Below, piece by piece: positions 13,235 through 13,361 of a stretch of 13,361 nucleotides of DNA (the first letter of the stretch is position 1; each line of letters opens with the position of its first letter). The stretch lies in the NCBI GenBank assembly GCA_041060555.1, contig JBEUDS010000041.1. One strand, given 5' to 3'. Both the position numbers and the translations under genes were made by a program. Origin of the DNA: CAUJIW01 sp963205175 (GTDB lineage Bacteria > Pseudomonadota > Alphaproteobacteria > Sphingomonadales > Sphingomonadaceae). The notes under the pieces were generated by a model. It searched no databases. It worked only from the letters and a program-made list of their open reading frames with translations, and had not been told where the DNA came from.

Positions 13235-13361
13235 GTTAGCGTCCGCGCTCGTGGTGTAATTTCCGGTGTAGGCGATGGTGTATTCCGGGGTGGGGCATGC
13301 CCCACCCCGGAATGCGGCGTCGCTGGTGGCCACCGGGTTCATCGTTATGGTGGAGTTTGCA
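13235..13361. repeat. Right terminal inverted repeat, probable insertion sequence end
   Basis: Exact reverse complement of 1-127. It starts right where trbE homology stops, with GTTAGCGTCCGCGC reading inward to the element. Both junctions therefore face the same end of the same element in opposite orientations. No target-site duplication can be tested, because only one flank of each junction is visible. Confidence 0.85.
13282..13313. repeat. 32-bp perfect palindrome inside the right repeat
   Basis: Second copy of the palindrome at 49-80, again with no spacer around GCATGC. Two copies in inverted terminal positions could block assembly or polymerases, or act as sites for the element's own proteins. 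Confidence 0.9.

Noticed and set aside
1..13361. CRISPR array, tRNA or rRNA genes
   Set aside because: No regularly spaced direct repeats and no tRNA- or rRNA-like sequence were seen on either strand.

Overview
The window looks like part of an integrative and conjugative element (ICE) or conjugative plasmid from a GC-rich alphaproteobacterium. A sphingomonad-type host is the best guess. This rests on gene families and order recognised from memory: DUF736, DUF932, DUF2285 proteins, AlpA-like HTH, DUF2840, TraF-type S26 peptidase, a second DUF736, lytic transglycosylase, VirD2-like DUF3363 relaxase, VirD4/TraG, CopG, then trbB-C-D-E. All credible genes lie on the + strand.

Layout. Positions 1-127 and 13235-13361 are exact reverse complements of each other and look like the end of a transposable element. 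128-749 has no gene I can support, only strong hairpins. 750-2182 holds a DUF736 gene and a DUF932 gene, each followed by a terminator hairpin. 2183-2702 is a gene-free stretch dense in inverted repeats, including a candidate structured RNA at about 2346-2595. 2703-3910 holds a small DUF2285-type protein and a larger DUF2285 regulator broken by a one-base frameshift. 4041-5352 is a tightly overlapping set of HTH regulator, DUF2840 protein and TraF peptidase. 5388-6639 holds the second DUF736 gene and the lytic transglycosylase. 6640-6877 is a gene-free stretch that is the best place for an oriT. 6878-11063 holds relaxase, coupling ATPase and a CopG-type protein. 11235-13234 is trbB, trbC, trbD and the start of trbE, which runs into the right-hand repeat after about 135 codons.

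How the genes work together. The relaxase would nick oriT and carry the strand to the TraG coupling ATPase. The TrbB ATPase, TrbC pilin, TrbD and TrbE would build the mating channel. TraF would mature the TrbC pilin and the lytic transglycosylase would open the cell wall. The HTH, CopG and DUF2285 proteins are likely regulators of transfer or of the element's maintenance. DUF736 and DUF932 have no role I can name.

State of the element. trbE is cut off, one DUF2285 gene is frameshifted, and the later trb genes are absent from the window. The repeats are exactly 127 bp and sit exactly at both window ends. This suggests the window is one whole assembly contig that stops at two oppositely oriented copies of the same insertion sequence. 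The least explained part is the 2183-2702 intergenic region.
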